Part shown: positions 45,183-54,277 of the stretch, piece by piece | Layout of the letters: each line of letters begins with the position of its first letter | Numbering within the stretch: position 1 is the stretch's first letter | NCBI RefSeq assembly: GCF_014058705.1 | Contig: NZ_CP059692.1 | Span: 3,398,001 to 3,462,000, forward strand | From: Aureimonas mangrovi | GTDB taxonomy: Bacteria; Pseudomonadota; Alphaproteobacteria; Rhizobiales; Rhizobiaceae | Direction: 5' to 3' | Length of the DNA stretch: 64,000 nt | Position numbers and translations under genes: made by a program | The notes under the pieces: model-generated | What the model was told of the DNA's origin: nothing | Databases searched by the model: none | Seen by the model: only the letters and a program-made list of their open reading frames with translations

Positions 45183-45992
45183 ATGTCCGACAGCCGCATC
45201 CCGCCGCAATTTCACGAAAACGGCAAGGGAGAGCGGTTGGCGTTCCTGGAGGTCGCGGGCAAGACGCCCACCGTCGTCTGGCTCGGCGGTTACGGCTCGG
45301 ACATGCGCGGGACCAAGGCCGAGCACCTCGCCGCGCTGGCCGCGCGCGACGGCTTCGGTTTCCTTCGCCTCGACTATTCGGGCCACGGCGAATCGGACGG
45401 CGCGTTCCGCGATGGCACGATCTCGAAATGGACCGAGGACGCGCTGTCCGTCATCGAGGCCCGGACGCAGGGGCCGGCGATCCTCGTCGGCTCGTCCATG
45501 GGCGCGTGGATCGCGCTGCGCATCGCGCGCGACTGGCGCGCACAGGGCGCGTCGCGGCTCGCCGGCCTCCTGCTCCTCGCCCCGGCGCCGGACTTCACCA
45601 CCCGCCTCGTGGAACCTTCGCTGACGAGCGCCGAATGCGTTTCGCTGGAGCGCGACGGCTTCATCGCGCGCCCCTCCGAATACGGCCCCGAACCCACCAT
45701 CTACACGCAGGCGCTTCTCGACGACGGCTCCAAGGCGGCGGTGATGGACGAGCCGATCGTCGTCGGCTGCCCGATCCACATCATCCAGGGCATGGAGGAT
45801 GCGGATGTGCCGCACACCCACGCGCTGGAGCTCGTCTCGTATCTGCCGGGCGACGGGCTGACGCTGACGCTGGTGGCGGACGGCGACCACCGCCTGTCCC
45901 GGCCCGAGGATCTGCGCCGCATGGAGAACGCGCTGGGCGAGCTGATCCGCGCCGCGCGCGAACGCGATCAGTCCCGCACGACCGCCGAGTAG
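45183..45992 (+). CDS. Alpha/beta hydrolase (ABHD10-like)
   Basis: The 269-residue hydrolase has the nucleophile elbow GSSMG at residues 103-107 (Ser105), an acid in the EDADVP turn (Asp206 or Asp208) and His236 in GDHRLS, giving a complete triad. LDYSGHGES is the usual strand-turn before the elbow. Relatives act as short-chain esterases or thioesterases. GAGGAGACACCC precedes the ATG. Its last 25 bases overlap the convergent endonuclease III-like gene. Confidence 0.88.
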   Translation: MSDSRIPPQFHENGKGERLAFLEVAGKTPTVVWLGGYGSDMRGTKAEHLAALAARDGFGFLRLDYSGHGESDGAFRDGTISKWTEDALSVIEARTQGPAILVGSSMGAWIALRIARDWRAQGASRLAGLLLLAPAPDFTTRLVEPSLTSAECVSLERDGFIARPSEYGPEPTIYTQALLDDGSKAAVMDEPIVVGCPIHIIQGMEDADVPHTHALELVSYLPGDGLTLTLVADGDHRLSRPEDLRRMENALGELIRAARERDQSRTTAE

Positions 45993-46627
45993 AAGAGGCA
46001 GAGATCGGCGAGAAAGCAGTTCTCGCAGCGCGGGCGGCGCGAGAGGCACACCGCCTTGCCGAACTGGATCAGCCAGAAATGCCCGTCGCGCAAAGCCCAG
46101 CGCGGCGCGCGTGCCTCCAGTTGTTCGGCGGTCGCGTCCGCGCTCCTGGCCTGCGTCAGGCCGAGGCGATTGCAGACCCGGTTCACATGCGTGTCGACCG
46201 CGATCACGTCTGCGTCGAAGGTGAAGGCCATGACGATGTCGGCGCATTTGCGTCCGACGCCAGGCAGCGCCATCAACCCCTCGCGCGTTCGCGGCACGGT
46301 CCGGCCATGCTCCCCGACGAGCGCCGCGGCCAGCCGCTTCAGGTTTCGCGCCTTGATGTTGTAGAGGCCGCAGGGGCGGATCGCCTCGGCGATCTCGCGC
46401 TCGGGAAGCGCCAGGAGATCGTCCGGCGTGCGCGCCTTCGCGAAGAGCTGGTCTGCCGCGAGCGCGGTGTTGCGGTCGAGGCTTTGGGCCGAGAGGATGC
46501 AGGCGACGACGGCGCGGAACGGGTCTGCCTGATCCTTCGGCCCCTTCGCGGTCGGCGTGCGCCCCGGCATGTGCCGCTGCAGGCGCCGAAACACTTCCTC
46601 CACCGACGCCTCGTCCAGCCGATCCAT
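45968..46627 (-). CDS. Endonuclease III-like DNA glycosylase (second Nth homologue)
   Basis: The 219-residue HhH-GPD protein has LPGVGRKCADIV with Lys127 in the helix-hairpin-helix, the catalytic Asp145 in AVDTHV, and four iron-sulfur cysteines at 194, 201, 204 and 210 with the Nth spacing (6, 2, 5). It would excise oxidised pyrimidines, but sequence differences from the canonical Nth at 48250 suggest a different lesion range. ATG at 46627 begins the conserved part; upstream in-frame codons are not conserved-looking. Confidence 0.88.
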   Translation of the reverse strand: MDRLDEASVEEVFRRLQRHMPGRTPTAKGPKDQADPFRAVVACILSAQSLDRNTALAADQLFAKARTPDDLLALPEREIAEAIRPCGLYNIKARNLKRLAAALVGEHGRTVPRTREGLMALPGVGRKCADIVMAFTFDADVIAVDTHVNRVCNRLGLTQARSADATAEQLEARAPRWALRDGHFWLIQFGKAVCLSRRPRCENCFLADLCLFYSAVVRD

Positions 46628-46700
46628 CACCTGCCCCTTCTGCAGAGGCGGCGAAGATAGGCGGCGGCTGACGACTTCGAAGCGGGGCGAAGCGTCGCAA

Positions 46701-47594
46701 TCAGCCTCGCGCGAGGACACCGGCCTCCCAGCCAAGCATCGCGCGCTTGCGCGTCAGGCCCCAGTGGTAGCCGGTCAGCGCGCCCGACTTGCCGACCACG
46801 CGATGGCACGGCACCACGAAGGAGATCGGGTTGCGCCCGACCGCCGCGCCGACAGCGCGCGCGGCCCTCGGCACGCCAAGGCAACCCGCTATGCTGGAAT
46901 AGGTCGTCGCCCGCCCGACCGGGATCGACAGCAGCGCCTCCCAGACGCGGATTTCGAAATCCGTGCCGATCAGGACGATGCGCAGTGGACGCTGGGCGTT
47001 CCACGCGTCGGGATCGAAGATCCGCGCGACATGCGGGGCCGCCCCGTCCGCATCCTCGACATAGGCGGCCAGCGGCCAGCGGCGACGCATGTCTTCCAGC
47101 GCGGCCGCATCGCCACCCTTTTCCGGATCGGAGAAGGCGACGCCCGCCACGCCACGCTCCGTCCACAGGACGAGCGTGCGCCCGAAGGGCGAATCGGCAA
47201 AGCCGTGGGAGAGAGTCAGTCCCGCGCCGCGCGTCTTGTAGGCGCCCGGCGAGGCCGCCTCGTGCTTGACGAAGAGATCGTGCAGCCGCGAGGGGCCGGA
47301 AAGACCCACCTCCATCGAAGCTTCGAGCAGGGGCATGCCGCCCGCCAACAGCCCGCGCGCGTGGTCGAGCGTCACCGCCTGCAGGAAGGCCTTCGGCGTC
47401 AGACCCGACCAGCGCCGGAACACCGTCTCGAGTTCAGCCTCGCCGGTCTTCAGCGCCCCGGCGATCTCGGTCAGCGACGGCTGGGCGCGATACTGCGTGG
47501 AGATGTATTCGATCGCGCCCTGAACGAGCGCGTAGTCCGGCTGGCTCTCGGGCCTGTCCATCGGGCGAATTGTCTCGAAGGATTCGTGACGCAT
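46701..47594 (-). CDS. AraC-type domain fused to O6-alkylguanine-DNA methyltransferase (Ada-like)
   Basis: The 297-residue protein combines an AraC-like helix-turn-helix region (residues about 20-120) with an alkyltransferase domain whose acceptor Cys263 lies in PCHRVV. It lacks the N-terminal zinc domain with Cys38 of E. coli Ada, which senses methylphosphotriesters. It should repair O6-alkylguanine directly and may bind DNA, but activation by the Ada mechanism seems unlikely. AGGGAGA precedes the ATG at 47594. Confidence 0.9.
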   Translation of the reverse strand: MRHESFETIRPMDRPESQPDYALVQGAIEYISTQYRAQPSLTEIAGALKTGEAELETVFRRWSGLTPKAFLQAVTLDHARGLLAGGMPLLEASMEVGLSGPSRLHDLFVKHEAASPGAYKTRGAGLTLSHGFADSPFGRTLVLWTERGVAGVAFSDPEKGGDAAALEDMRRRWPLAAYVEDADGAAPHVARIFDPDAWNAQRPLRIVLIGTDFEIRVWEALLSIPVGRATTYSSIAGCLGVPRAARAVGAAVGRNPISFVVPCHRVVGKSGALTGYHWGLTRKRAMLGWEAGVLARG

Positions 47595-47675
47595 GGGGTC
47601 GTCTCCCTGTCTCTTCCCTTCGATGTGGCGGATCGCGAGGCACCGCGCCACCCGATTTCCTCTGCCGAACGGCCG

Positions 47676-48167
47676 TCAGCCCGCCCGCGCCTGCGAGAGC
47701 GCTCTGCCGAACTCGCGCGCGAAGCCGGGTCGCGCATCCGGCTCCAGAAAGGCGCCCACTTCCGTCGTGCGGCCCGCCCCCGTCACGGCGATGCCCGCAA
47801 CGCCCACCGCCTGGTGGCGGGAGACGAGAAGCCGGGCGAAGAAGGGGTTGTAGGTGGTGTCCGTCACCCTGCCGGCCGGCGAGGTCTTGCGGATGCGGAG
47901 CTCGGTGCGCGAAACGCGCACCTCCTCGCTCGCCCGGCCTGATCGATAGCTGGCACGCAGCGCCACCCACAGTATGAAGACGTCGAGCCCGAAGAAGCCG
48001 ACGATCGGCCAGGCGCCCTGCGAAAGGAAGGCGATGCCGACGAAGACGCTGAGGAGCGCCATCGCGATCATCAGCCGGTTGAAGCCCTTGCGCCCGAGCG
48101 AACGATGAGGCGTCAGAACCGCCCGGAAGATAGGCCGATCGGCCGCTGGGTCGTCATCATGCGTCAT
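47676..48167 (-). CDS. DUF2244 membrane protein
   Basis: The 163-residue protein has two hydrophobic segments (about residues 36-75) and a C-terminal domain with the DUF2244 pattern (TPHRSLGRKGFNRLM and a late YNPFFARL). Function is unknown for the family. It is encoded just before, and divergent from, the canonical nth gene, an association common in Hyphomicrobiales. Confidence 0.82.
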   Translation of the reverse strand: MTHDDDPAADRPIFRAVLTPHRSLGRKGFNRLMIAMALLSVFVGIAFLSQGAWPIVGFFGLDVFILWVALRASYRSGRASEEVRVSRTELRIRKTSPAGRVTDTTYNPFFARLLVSRHQAVGVAGIAVTGAGRTTEVGAFLEPDARPGFAREFGRALSQARAG

Positions 48168-48249
48168 GGCAAGCTCGCCTTTGCCTCCCGCCCGCGGCGA
48201 CTGTATCCCCGTTCGGCGAGAAAGTGCAGCGGGACGATCGGGCGAAAGA

Positions 48250-49071
48250 ATGGCCGACAAGGCAGGCGGGACGGCGGGCAAGCCGGCGAGCGGTGCAGCG
48301 ACGAAGCGCAAGGTGGCATCGGCCGTGCGCCGCAGGACGGCGGCGCGGCGCCCGCGCATCCCTTACACGGCGGACGAGATCGCCGAAATCTTCCGGCGCT
48401 TTGCCGTGCAGCGCCCCGAGCCGCAGCCCGAGCTCATGCATACCGACGCCTTCACGCTGCTCATCGCCGTCGTGCTTTCGGCACAGGCGACGGATGCGGG
48501 CGTCAACCGCGCGACACGGGGCCTCTTCGCGCGGGCCGACAATGCGCAGGCAATGGCTGCGCTCGGCGAAGATGAAATCCGGGAGGAGATCAAGTCGATC
48601 GGTCTTTATCGCAACAAGGCAAAGAACGTCGCGGCGCTGGCGAAAAAGCTGGTCGAGGAACACGGCGGCGAAGTGCCGCGCGGGCGAGAGGCACTCGAGG
48701 CGCTGCCCGGCGTCGGCCGGAAGACTGCAAACGTCGTCCTCAACACTGCGTTCGGCGAAGAGACGCTGGCGGTCGACACGCATATCTTTCGGATCGGCAA
48801 CCGTCTGAAGATCGCTCCCGGCAAGACGCCCGAGGAAGTGGAGCGAAACTTCCTGAAAATCATCCCAGGCGGGTTCCTGCGGCACGCCCATCACTGGCTG
48901 ATCCTGCACGGCCGCTACGTGTGCAAGGCGCGAAAGCCCGAATGCCCGGCCTGCATCATCGCCGACCTCTGCAAGGCCGATGAGAAGACGACGGACATCC
49001 CCGCCCGGCTTCAGGCGCTGCCCGTCACGGGCGCGGGTCCGCAGGCACGCCCGCTCCTGCCGGCGGATTGA
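48250..49071 (+). CDS. nth: Endonuclease III
   Basis: The 273-residue bifunctional glycosylase/AP lyase removes oxidised pyrimidines in base excision repair. Lys158 in LPGVGRKTANVV and Asp176 in AVDTHIFR are the catalytic residues; the 4Fe-4S cysteines are 225, 232, 235 and 241. A basic N-terminal extension of about 35 residues precedes the enzyme fold. Its 3' end overlaps the convergent EI24/CysZ-like gene by 47 bases. Confidence 0.95.
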   Translation: MADKAGGTAGKPASGAATKRKVASAVRRRTAARRPRIPYTADEIAEIFRRFAVQRPEPQPELMHTDAFTLLIAVVLSAQATDAGVNRATRGLFARADNAQAMAALGEDEIREEIKSIGLYRNKAKNVAALAKKLVEEHGGEVPRGREALEALPGVGRKTANVVLNTAFGEETLAVDTHIFRIGNRLKIAPGKTPEEVERNFLKIIPGGFLRHAHHWLILHGRYVCKARKPECPACIIADLCKADEKTTDIPARLQALPVTGAGPQARPLLPAD

Positions 49072-49783
49072 GGGTCAGCCCGCCCTCCTTCTGTGTCACG
49101 CGCTGGTGCAGATGCACCATGAAGGCGGCAGCGAAGAGCGGAGTGAGAAGATTGAGGATCGGCACGGCGAGGAACGCCGCGATGAGGAGCCCAGCGATCA
49201 TCACGCTCGCGCCGTAGCGTGCCCGCAGGGCCTTGGCGTTCTCCTCCGGCCGGTAGCGCAGCGCCGCGAACTCGAAATATTCGCGGCCGAGCAGATAGCC
49301 GTTGATCACGAAGAAGGCGGCAATATTGACGAAGGGCACCCAGAGGAGTGCGAAGGCGAGAAGATTGCCGAGGATGACGATGCCGAAGAACTTCAGCGAC
49401 AGGACGAGCCCCGGCAGGAAATCCATCGCGCGGCCCTGCGGCATCTGCGGATAGTGCTCGCGTTCGACGACGTCGGCGACGTCGTCGAGGAAGAAGCCCG
49501 CGATCAGCGAGGACACCGGCGCGATCAGGAAGGCGAGCAGAAAGGCCAGCGCAATGGACGCTGCGACCCCGGCGAAGACACCGGCATTGTCGACCCAGGC
49601 CGGCATATCCGGCGTGAAACCGGCGAAGAACGGGATCGCGACGGTGGCGAAGACCCAGCGCACCGCGAACCATAGTGCGATCAGCGCCACGATCGTCAGC
49701 CCCAGCATCTTCCAGAGCGCCGAGCGGAAAGGGCGCGAGAAGAGGTTCGAAAGGGCAAGCCGTGCCGAGGTGAAGATCATCAT
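49025..49783 (-). CDS. EI24/CysZ-like membrane protein
   Basis: The 252-residue protein has four to five hydrophobic segments and the EI24 pattern (a long amphipathic N-terminal region, NLLAFALLWVPFVNIAAFF, and GYLLGREYFEFAALR). The family contains CysZ sulfate channels, but its members in rhizobia are mostly uncharacterised and no sulfur genes lie nearby. The start could be either of two adjacent ATGs (49783 or 49780). Confidence 0.8.
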   Translation of the reverse strand: MMIFTSARLALSNLFSRPFRSALWKMLGLTIVALIALWFAVRWVFATVAIPFFAGFTPDMPAWVDNAGVFAGVAASIALAFLLAFLIAPVSSLIAGFFLDDVADVVEREHYPQMPQGRAMDFLPGLVLSLKFFGIVILGNLLAFALLWVPFVNIAAFFVINGYLLGREYFEFAALRYRPEENAKALRARYGASVMIAGLLIAAFLAVPILNLLTPLFAAAFMVHLHQRVTQKEGGLTLNPPAGAGVPADPRP

Positions 49784-49910
49784 GGTCTCTCCGTGTCCCC
49801 ACCCAGATAGGATAGTGCCTCCGACCCAGCAATCGCGTCGGCGCGCCTCGCGTTTTTCCGTCGGGCCGGGTAGAGCCAGACAAGCGCAAAGAGCACGGAT
49901 CGATCGCCGC

Positions 49911-50915
49911 ATGAGCCAGTACGACGTTCTCACCATCGGCAACGCCATCGTCGATGTCATCTCACGCGTCGAGGACGAGGCGCTCCTTCGCCTTGCCGTC
50001 GAGAAGAGCGCGATGACGCTGATCGACGCGGAGCGCGCGGTGTCCCTCTACGAGGCGATGGGGCCGGCGGTCGAGATGTCGGGCGGTTCGGCCGGCAACA
50101 CCGTCGCGGGGCTCGTCAGCCTCGGCGGCACGGGCGCCTATATCGGCAAGGTCTCGAGCGACTCGCTGGGCGAAATCTTCGCTCACGACATCCGCTCGCT
50201 CGGCGTGCGCTACGAGACCGCGCCGCTGTCGGGTGAGCCGCCGACGGCACGCTGCATGATCCTCGTCACGCCGGACGGCGAGCGCTCGATGAGCACCTAT
50301 CTCGGCGCCTGCGTGGAACTCGGCCCCGAGGACATCGACGAGACGCTCGTGGCGGCGGCGAAGGTCACCTATTTCGAGGGCTATCTCTGGGATCCTCCGC
50401 GCGCCAAGGACGCGATCGTGAAGGCGGCGACGATCGCCCACGACGCAGGCAACGAAGTGGCAATGACGCTGTCGGATTCCTTCTGCGTCGATCGTTATCG
50501 CGGCGAATTTCTCGAACTCATGCGTTCCGGCACCGTCGACATCGTCTTCGCCAACGAGGCCGAGGCGCTCGCGCTCTACGAGACGGACGATCTCGACGAT
50601 GCGCTCGTGCGCATCGGGCAGGACACGAAGCGACTTGCCGTCGTCACCCGCTCCGAGAAGGGCTGCGTCGTCGTGAGAGGCGCGGAGCGCCAGACCTTCG
50701 AGGCGACGCGCGTCGAGACCGTGGTCGACACCACCGGCGCAGGCGATCTGTTCGCCGCCGGTTTCCTGCGGGGCTACACGATGGGCCTCGACGATGCGCG
50801 CTCGGCCGCGCTCGGCGCCGTCGCGGCCGGCCACATCATCGCGCAGATCGGCCCACGGCCGATGCAGCCGCTCGCGAAGATTCCGCAAGCCGCGCGGCTG
50901 CTCAACGGCGGATGA
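49911..50915 (+). CDS. PfkB-family kinase, probably adenosine kinase
   Basis: The 334-residue ribokinase-fold protein opens YDVLTIGNAIVDVISRVED, has SGGSAGNTVAGL for substrate binding and the C-terminal signature DTTGAGDLF with catalytic Asp279. These features fit the adenosine/inosine-guanosine kinase branch of rhizobia, which salvages nucleosides. Ribokinase-like sugar kinases are the alternative. It is divergent from the EI24-like gene. Confidence 0.83.
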   Translation: MSQYDVLTIGNAIVDVISRVEDEALLRLAVEKSAMTLIDAERAVSLYEAMGPAVEMSGGSAGNTVAGLVSLGGTGAYIGKVSSDSLGEIFAHDIRSLGVRYETAPLSGEPPTARCMILVTPDGERSMSTYLGACVELGPEDIDETLVAAAKVTYFEGYLWDPPRAKDAIVKAATIAHDAGNEVAMTLSDSFCVDRYRGEFLELMRSGTVDIVFANEAEALALYETDDLDDALVRIGQDTKRLAVVTRSEKGCVVVRGAERQTFEATRVETVVDTTGAGDLFAAGFLRGYTMGLDDARSAALGAVAAGHIIAQIGPRPMQPLAKIPQAARLLNGG

Positions 50916-51044
50916 CGACGGCGTCGGGCCGTCGCCCAGGGTCCGTACCGGATGGCTGAAACGACGACAGGCCCTCGGCCGGAGTGAAATCGGACAGCCG
51001 TCGCGCGGCCGGGGCGCGCGACGTCGGCAGATGAGGAAGGCGGC

Positions 51045-51731
51045 ATGCGCAAGCTCTATATCGCGAACAAGAACTACTCCTCCTGGTCGCTGCGCCCTTG
51101 GGTGCTGATGCGCGAACTCGGCTTCGACTTCGACGAGGTGCTCGTCCCCTTCGAGGCCGACAGCTGGAAGAGCTTCCGCGCCTTTTCGCCGAACGGCCGC
51201 GTGCCATGCCTCGTCGACGGCGCGCTGACCGTCTGGGACTCGCTCGCCATCGCCGAATATCTCGCCGAGCAGAACCCGCGCGTGTGGCCGGCGGGGCGCG
51301 AGGCGCGAGCTTACGCCCGCTCTGTCGCGGCCGAAATGCATTCGGGCCTCGAGGCCCTACGGGCGCGCTGCACCTTCAATGCCGGGCTGCGCATCCGCCT
51401 CGAGTCGCGCCCCAAGGCCCTCCTGCGCGACATCGCGCGCGTCGACGAGATTTTCGCGACAGGCCTCGAACGCTTCGGCGGCCCGTTCCTGGCGGGCGAC
51501 GGCTTCACGGCCGCCGACGCCTTCTTCGCGCCCGTCGCCTTCCGGGTTCAGACCTACGGGCTCGAGCTTTCCGCGCCTTCGGCCGCCTATGTGGAGCGGC
51601 TGCTCGCGCTGCCCTCGATGCGCGAATGGTACGAGGCGGGTCTCGCCGAGCCTTGGCGCGAAGCCGGCCACGAGGAGGATGCCCGCACCATGGGCGTCAT
51701 CACCGCGGATCTGCGCCATTCGGCGACCTGA
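51045..51731 (+). CDS. Glutathione S-transferase family protein
   Basis: The 228-residue protein begins with a thioredoxin-like domain (LYIANKNYSSWSLRPW, with a serine near residue 12 as the possible thiol-activating residue; VPCLVDGALTVWDSLAI supplies the conserved cis-Pro and Ser of the glutathione site) and ends with an all-helical domain. The substrate is unknown. GGCGGC replaces a clear Shine-Dalgarno sequence, but the start is well fixed by homology. Confidence 0.88.
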   Translation: MRKLYIANKNYSSWSLRPWVLMRELGFDFDEVLVPFEADSWKSFRAFSPNGRVPCLVDGALTVWDSLAIAEYLAEQNPRVWPAGREARAYARSVAAEMHSGLEALRARCTFNAGLRIRLESRPKALLRDIARVDEIFATGLERFGGPFLAGDGFTAADAFFAPVAFRVQTYGLELSAPSAAYVERLLALPSMREWYEAGLAEPWREAGHEEDARTMGVITADLRHSAT

Positions 51732-51766
51732 GCCCTCCGTCCTAGGCGGGACTTTTGCGCCGACGG

Positions 51767-53323
51767 TCAGGCCGTTTCGAGATCGGCAACAGCTCGCACG
51801 CCCGACGCCTCACCCGCCATGCGGTAGGCGATCGCCTCGGCCAGATGAACGCTTCGGACGATGTCACTCGCTTCGAGATCGGCAAGCGTCCGCGCCACCT
51901 TGAGGATGCGGTGATAGGCCCGAGCCGAAAAGCGCGCCTTGTCCGCCGCCTCGCGCAATAGCGCCGCACCGCCCTCGTCGAGTTCGGCCACCGTCTCCAC
52001 CGCCGCCGACGGGCACTCGGCGTTGAGCCCGACACCGGGAAGGCCGAGCGTCGTATAGCGCTCCATCTGCATCGCGCGCGCCCGCTCCACCCGCGCCTTC
52101 ACCGCCGCGGAGCTCTCGGACGCCGTTGCCGGGCGCATCAGATCGGACGCGCTCACGGCCGGCACTTCGACGCGCAGATCGATCCGGTCGAGCAGCGGGC
52201 CGGAGATGCGTGCCTGATAGTCCGTCTGGCAGCGCGGACCCCGCGCGCAGGTATGGCCGGGCTCACCCGCCATGCCGCAACGGCAGGGGTTCATCGCCGC
52301 GACGAGCTGGAAGCGCGCGGGATAGGTGACGTGATGATTGGCGCGCGCGATCACGCTCTGTCCGCTTTCCAAGGGCTGGCGCAGCGAATCGAGGACGGCC
52401 GGCGTGAACTCGGGAAACTCGTCGAGAAAGAGAACACCGCGATGGGCCAGGGAAACCTCGCCCGGCCGCACCCGCAGGCCCCCGCCCACCATCGCCGCCA
52501 TCGAAGCCGAATGATGCGGGGCGCGGAAGGGCCGGCGGTCGGTTAGCCGCCCGCCCGCCAGCTCGCCCGAAATGGAAGCGATGGTCGAGACCTCCAGCAA
52601 CTCGGCCGGCGAAAGCGCCGGCAGGATCGAGGGCAGGCGCGCCGCCAGCATCGACTTGCCCGAGCCCGGCGGGCCCGACATCAGGAGATTGTGGCCGCCG
52701 GCGGCCGCCACCTCCAAGGCGCGCCGCGCCCCGGCCTGCCCGCGGATGTCGGCAAGGTCCGGCAGCCCTTCGGCCGCGACCTTCACCGCCGCCTGCGGCC
52801 GGGACAACACCTGCGTGCCGCGAAAGTGGTTGGCGAGCTGGATGAGGCTGCGCGGCGCGAGGATCTCCATCTCCGCGCTCGCCCACGCCGCTTCCGGGCC
52901 GCAGGCTGCGGGGCACAGAAGGCCCATCTCCATCGCGTTGGCGGCCATCGCCGCCGGGAGCGCTCCGGCGACCGGGGCGATCGTGCCGTCCAGCGACAGC
53001 TCACCGAGAACAACGAAGCCGGCCAGCGCGTCCGAAGGAAGTGCACCGAGCGCCGCCATCAGGCCCAGCGCGATCGGAAGATCGTAGTGCGAGCCTTCCT
53101 TCGGCAGATCGGCCGGCGCGAGGTTGACCGTCACGCGCTTGGGCGGCATTGCGAGCCCGGACGCATGAAGCGCGGCCTGCACCCGCTCCCGGCTCTCGGC
53201 GACGGCCTTGTCTGCCAGGCCCACGATCTGCATGCCGACGCGGCCCGGCGCGACCATAACCTGCACGTCGACCCGCACGGCGTCGATGCCCTGAAACGCG
53301 ACCGTGGTGACCCGAGCGACCAT
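51767..53323 (-). CDS. comM: YifB/ComM-type AAA ATPase
   Basis: The 518-residue protein has an N-terminal Lon-protease-like domain (residues 1-165), an AAA Mg-chelatase-like ATPase with Walker A GPPGSGKS at 217-224 and FLDEFPEF for Walker B, and a zinc-finger-like insert (NPCRCGMAGEPGHTC). ComM is a hexameric helicase that promotes branch migration in natural transformation and recombination. The ATG at 53323 gives the conserved opening MVARVTTVAFQGID. Confidence 0.92.
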   Translation of the reverse strand: MVARVTTVAFQGIDAVRVDVQVMVAPGRVGMQIVGLADKAVAESRERVQAALHASGLAMPPKRVTVNLAPADLPKEGSHYDLPIALGLMAALGALPSDALAGFVVLGELSLDGTIAPVAGALPAAMAANAMEMGLLCPAACGPEAAWASAEMEILAPRSLIQLANHFRGTQVLSRPQAAVKVAAEGLPDLADIRGQAGARRALEVAAAGGHNLLMSGPPGSGKSMLAARLPSILPALSPAELLEVSTIASISGELAGGRLTDRRPFRAPHHSASMAAMVGGGLRVRPGEVSLAHRGVLFLDEFPEFTPAVLDSLRQPLESGQSVIARANHHVTYPARFQLVAAMNPCRCGMAGEPGHTCARGPRCQTDYQARISGPLLDRIDLRVEVPAVSASDLMRPATASESSAAVKARVERARAMQMERYTTLGLPGVGLNAECPSAAVETVAELDEGGAALLREAADKARFSARAYHRILKVARTLADLEASDIVRSVHLAEAIAYRMAGEASGVRAVADLETA

Positions 53324-53419
53324 GATTCGACATCCTGTCTGGGCAGACGCCGCCGTCCAACACACTCTGAACGCGAACTGTTAGCAGCAGCACAACCGGA
53401 GGACAAGAACGCAAAGCGA

Positions 53420-53458
53420 ACAAAAAGCGGCCGAATCGCTTCTCGCGATCCGGCCGCT
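53420..53458 (-). terminator. Rho-independent terminator after the SH3 repeat gene
   Basis: AGCGGCCG (53426-53433) and CGGCCGCT (53451-53458) form an 8-bp stem that extends inwards to 14 pairs with one mismatch around a TTCTC loop. On the minus strand it is followed by TTTTTGTT. It should end the SH3-protein transcript, 33 bases beyond its stop. Confidence 0.88.
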
Positions 53459-53490
53459 CGAGAGGTTATCGCTCTGTTAATGGCCGCGTG

Positions 53491-54159
53491 TCAGTTGATG
53501 CGCCCCTCGATCACGACCTCGTTGGGGCCGAGGCGACGGCCGTCGCGCCGATCTTCACGTCGGTCATCGCGATAGTCCCGACGATCATCGCGCCGGTCGT
53601 CACGCCGGTCGGCGCGCCAGTCACGGCGATCGTCCCGGCGATCCTCCCGCCAGTCACGACGGTCGTCCCGGCGGTCGTCGCGCCAGTCACGGCGATCATC
53701 GCGGCGCTCATCACGCCAGTCACGGCGGTCTTCGCGGACCTCGCGTCGGACATCGCCGCGATCGAGGCCGCGATAGCGATCACGGTCGCGGTAGAAGGAG
53801 CGCCCACGATAGTGGTTGTCCCAGTAATTGCCGAACTGGAAGGAGATGACGGGCGCATTGAACCGCTCGACGACCCGCGTGCCGGTGTAGCGGGTGCCGC
53901 CGTAGGACTGGGCGAGGTAGTTGGACGACATCCAGCCGCGCAGGCCGGCATAGGTGACGTCGCACCAGGAGCGGTTGGACAGGCACCCGTGCACGTTCAC
54001 GCTGGCACCACCGCGCACGACATCGACGGCTGGATAGGCGGTGGAGGGCCCGGAGCGCAGATTGACGTTGGTGGTGGCGACGGCTGGGGCGGCGGATGCC
54101 ACGGCCGGAACGAGCAGTGCGCCGACAATCAGGAGCGGGCGCAGGAAGGTCTTCGACAT
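53491..54159 (-). CDS. Secreted SH3-domain protein with Arg/Asp repeat tail
   Basis: The 222-residue protein has a signal peptide (residues 1-23), a bacterial SH3 domain (about 25-84; VNLRSGPSTAYPAVDVV) with Cys59 and Cys66 able to form a disulfide, a Tyr/Arg linker, and a tail of about 65 residues made almost only of Arg, Asp, Glu and Trp. Residues 145-188 are four exact-period 11-residue units of the form RRDWRxxRRDD. The SH3 part probably contacts peptidoglycan; the zwitterionic tail could bind anionic polymer or other proteins. ATG at 54159 starts the signal peptide. Confidence 0.85.
   Translation of the reverse strand: MSKTFLRPLLIVGALLVPAVASAAPAVATTNVNLRSGPSTAYPAVDVVRGGASVNVHGCLSNRSWCDVTYAGLRGWMSSNYLAQSYGGTRYTGTRVVERFNAPVISFQFGNYWDNHYRGRSFYRDRDRYRGLDRGDVRREVREDRRDWRDERRDDRRDWRDDRRDDRRDWREDRRDDRRDWRADRRDDRRDDRRDYRDDRREDRRDGRRLGPNEVVIEGRIN
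53596..53727. repeat. Four tandem 33-bp coding repeats
   Basis: Each unit encodes RRDWRxxRRDD in the SH3 protein tail (residues 145-188). Copies differ by a few bases, mainly in the two variable codons. Further degenerate copies with shorter period continue to about 53535. Such arrays often vary in copy number between strains. Confidence 0.85.
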
Positions 54160-54277
54160 GGGGTTACGTCTCCTTCGGGGACGAAGCGTTGATCCGTGAC
54201 CCGAGAAAAACCACGCCCTGCCCGAACGGTTGCCGAACGCAGCGTTCAGCCGGCGTTCAGACGATCGAGGAGGCCCG

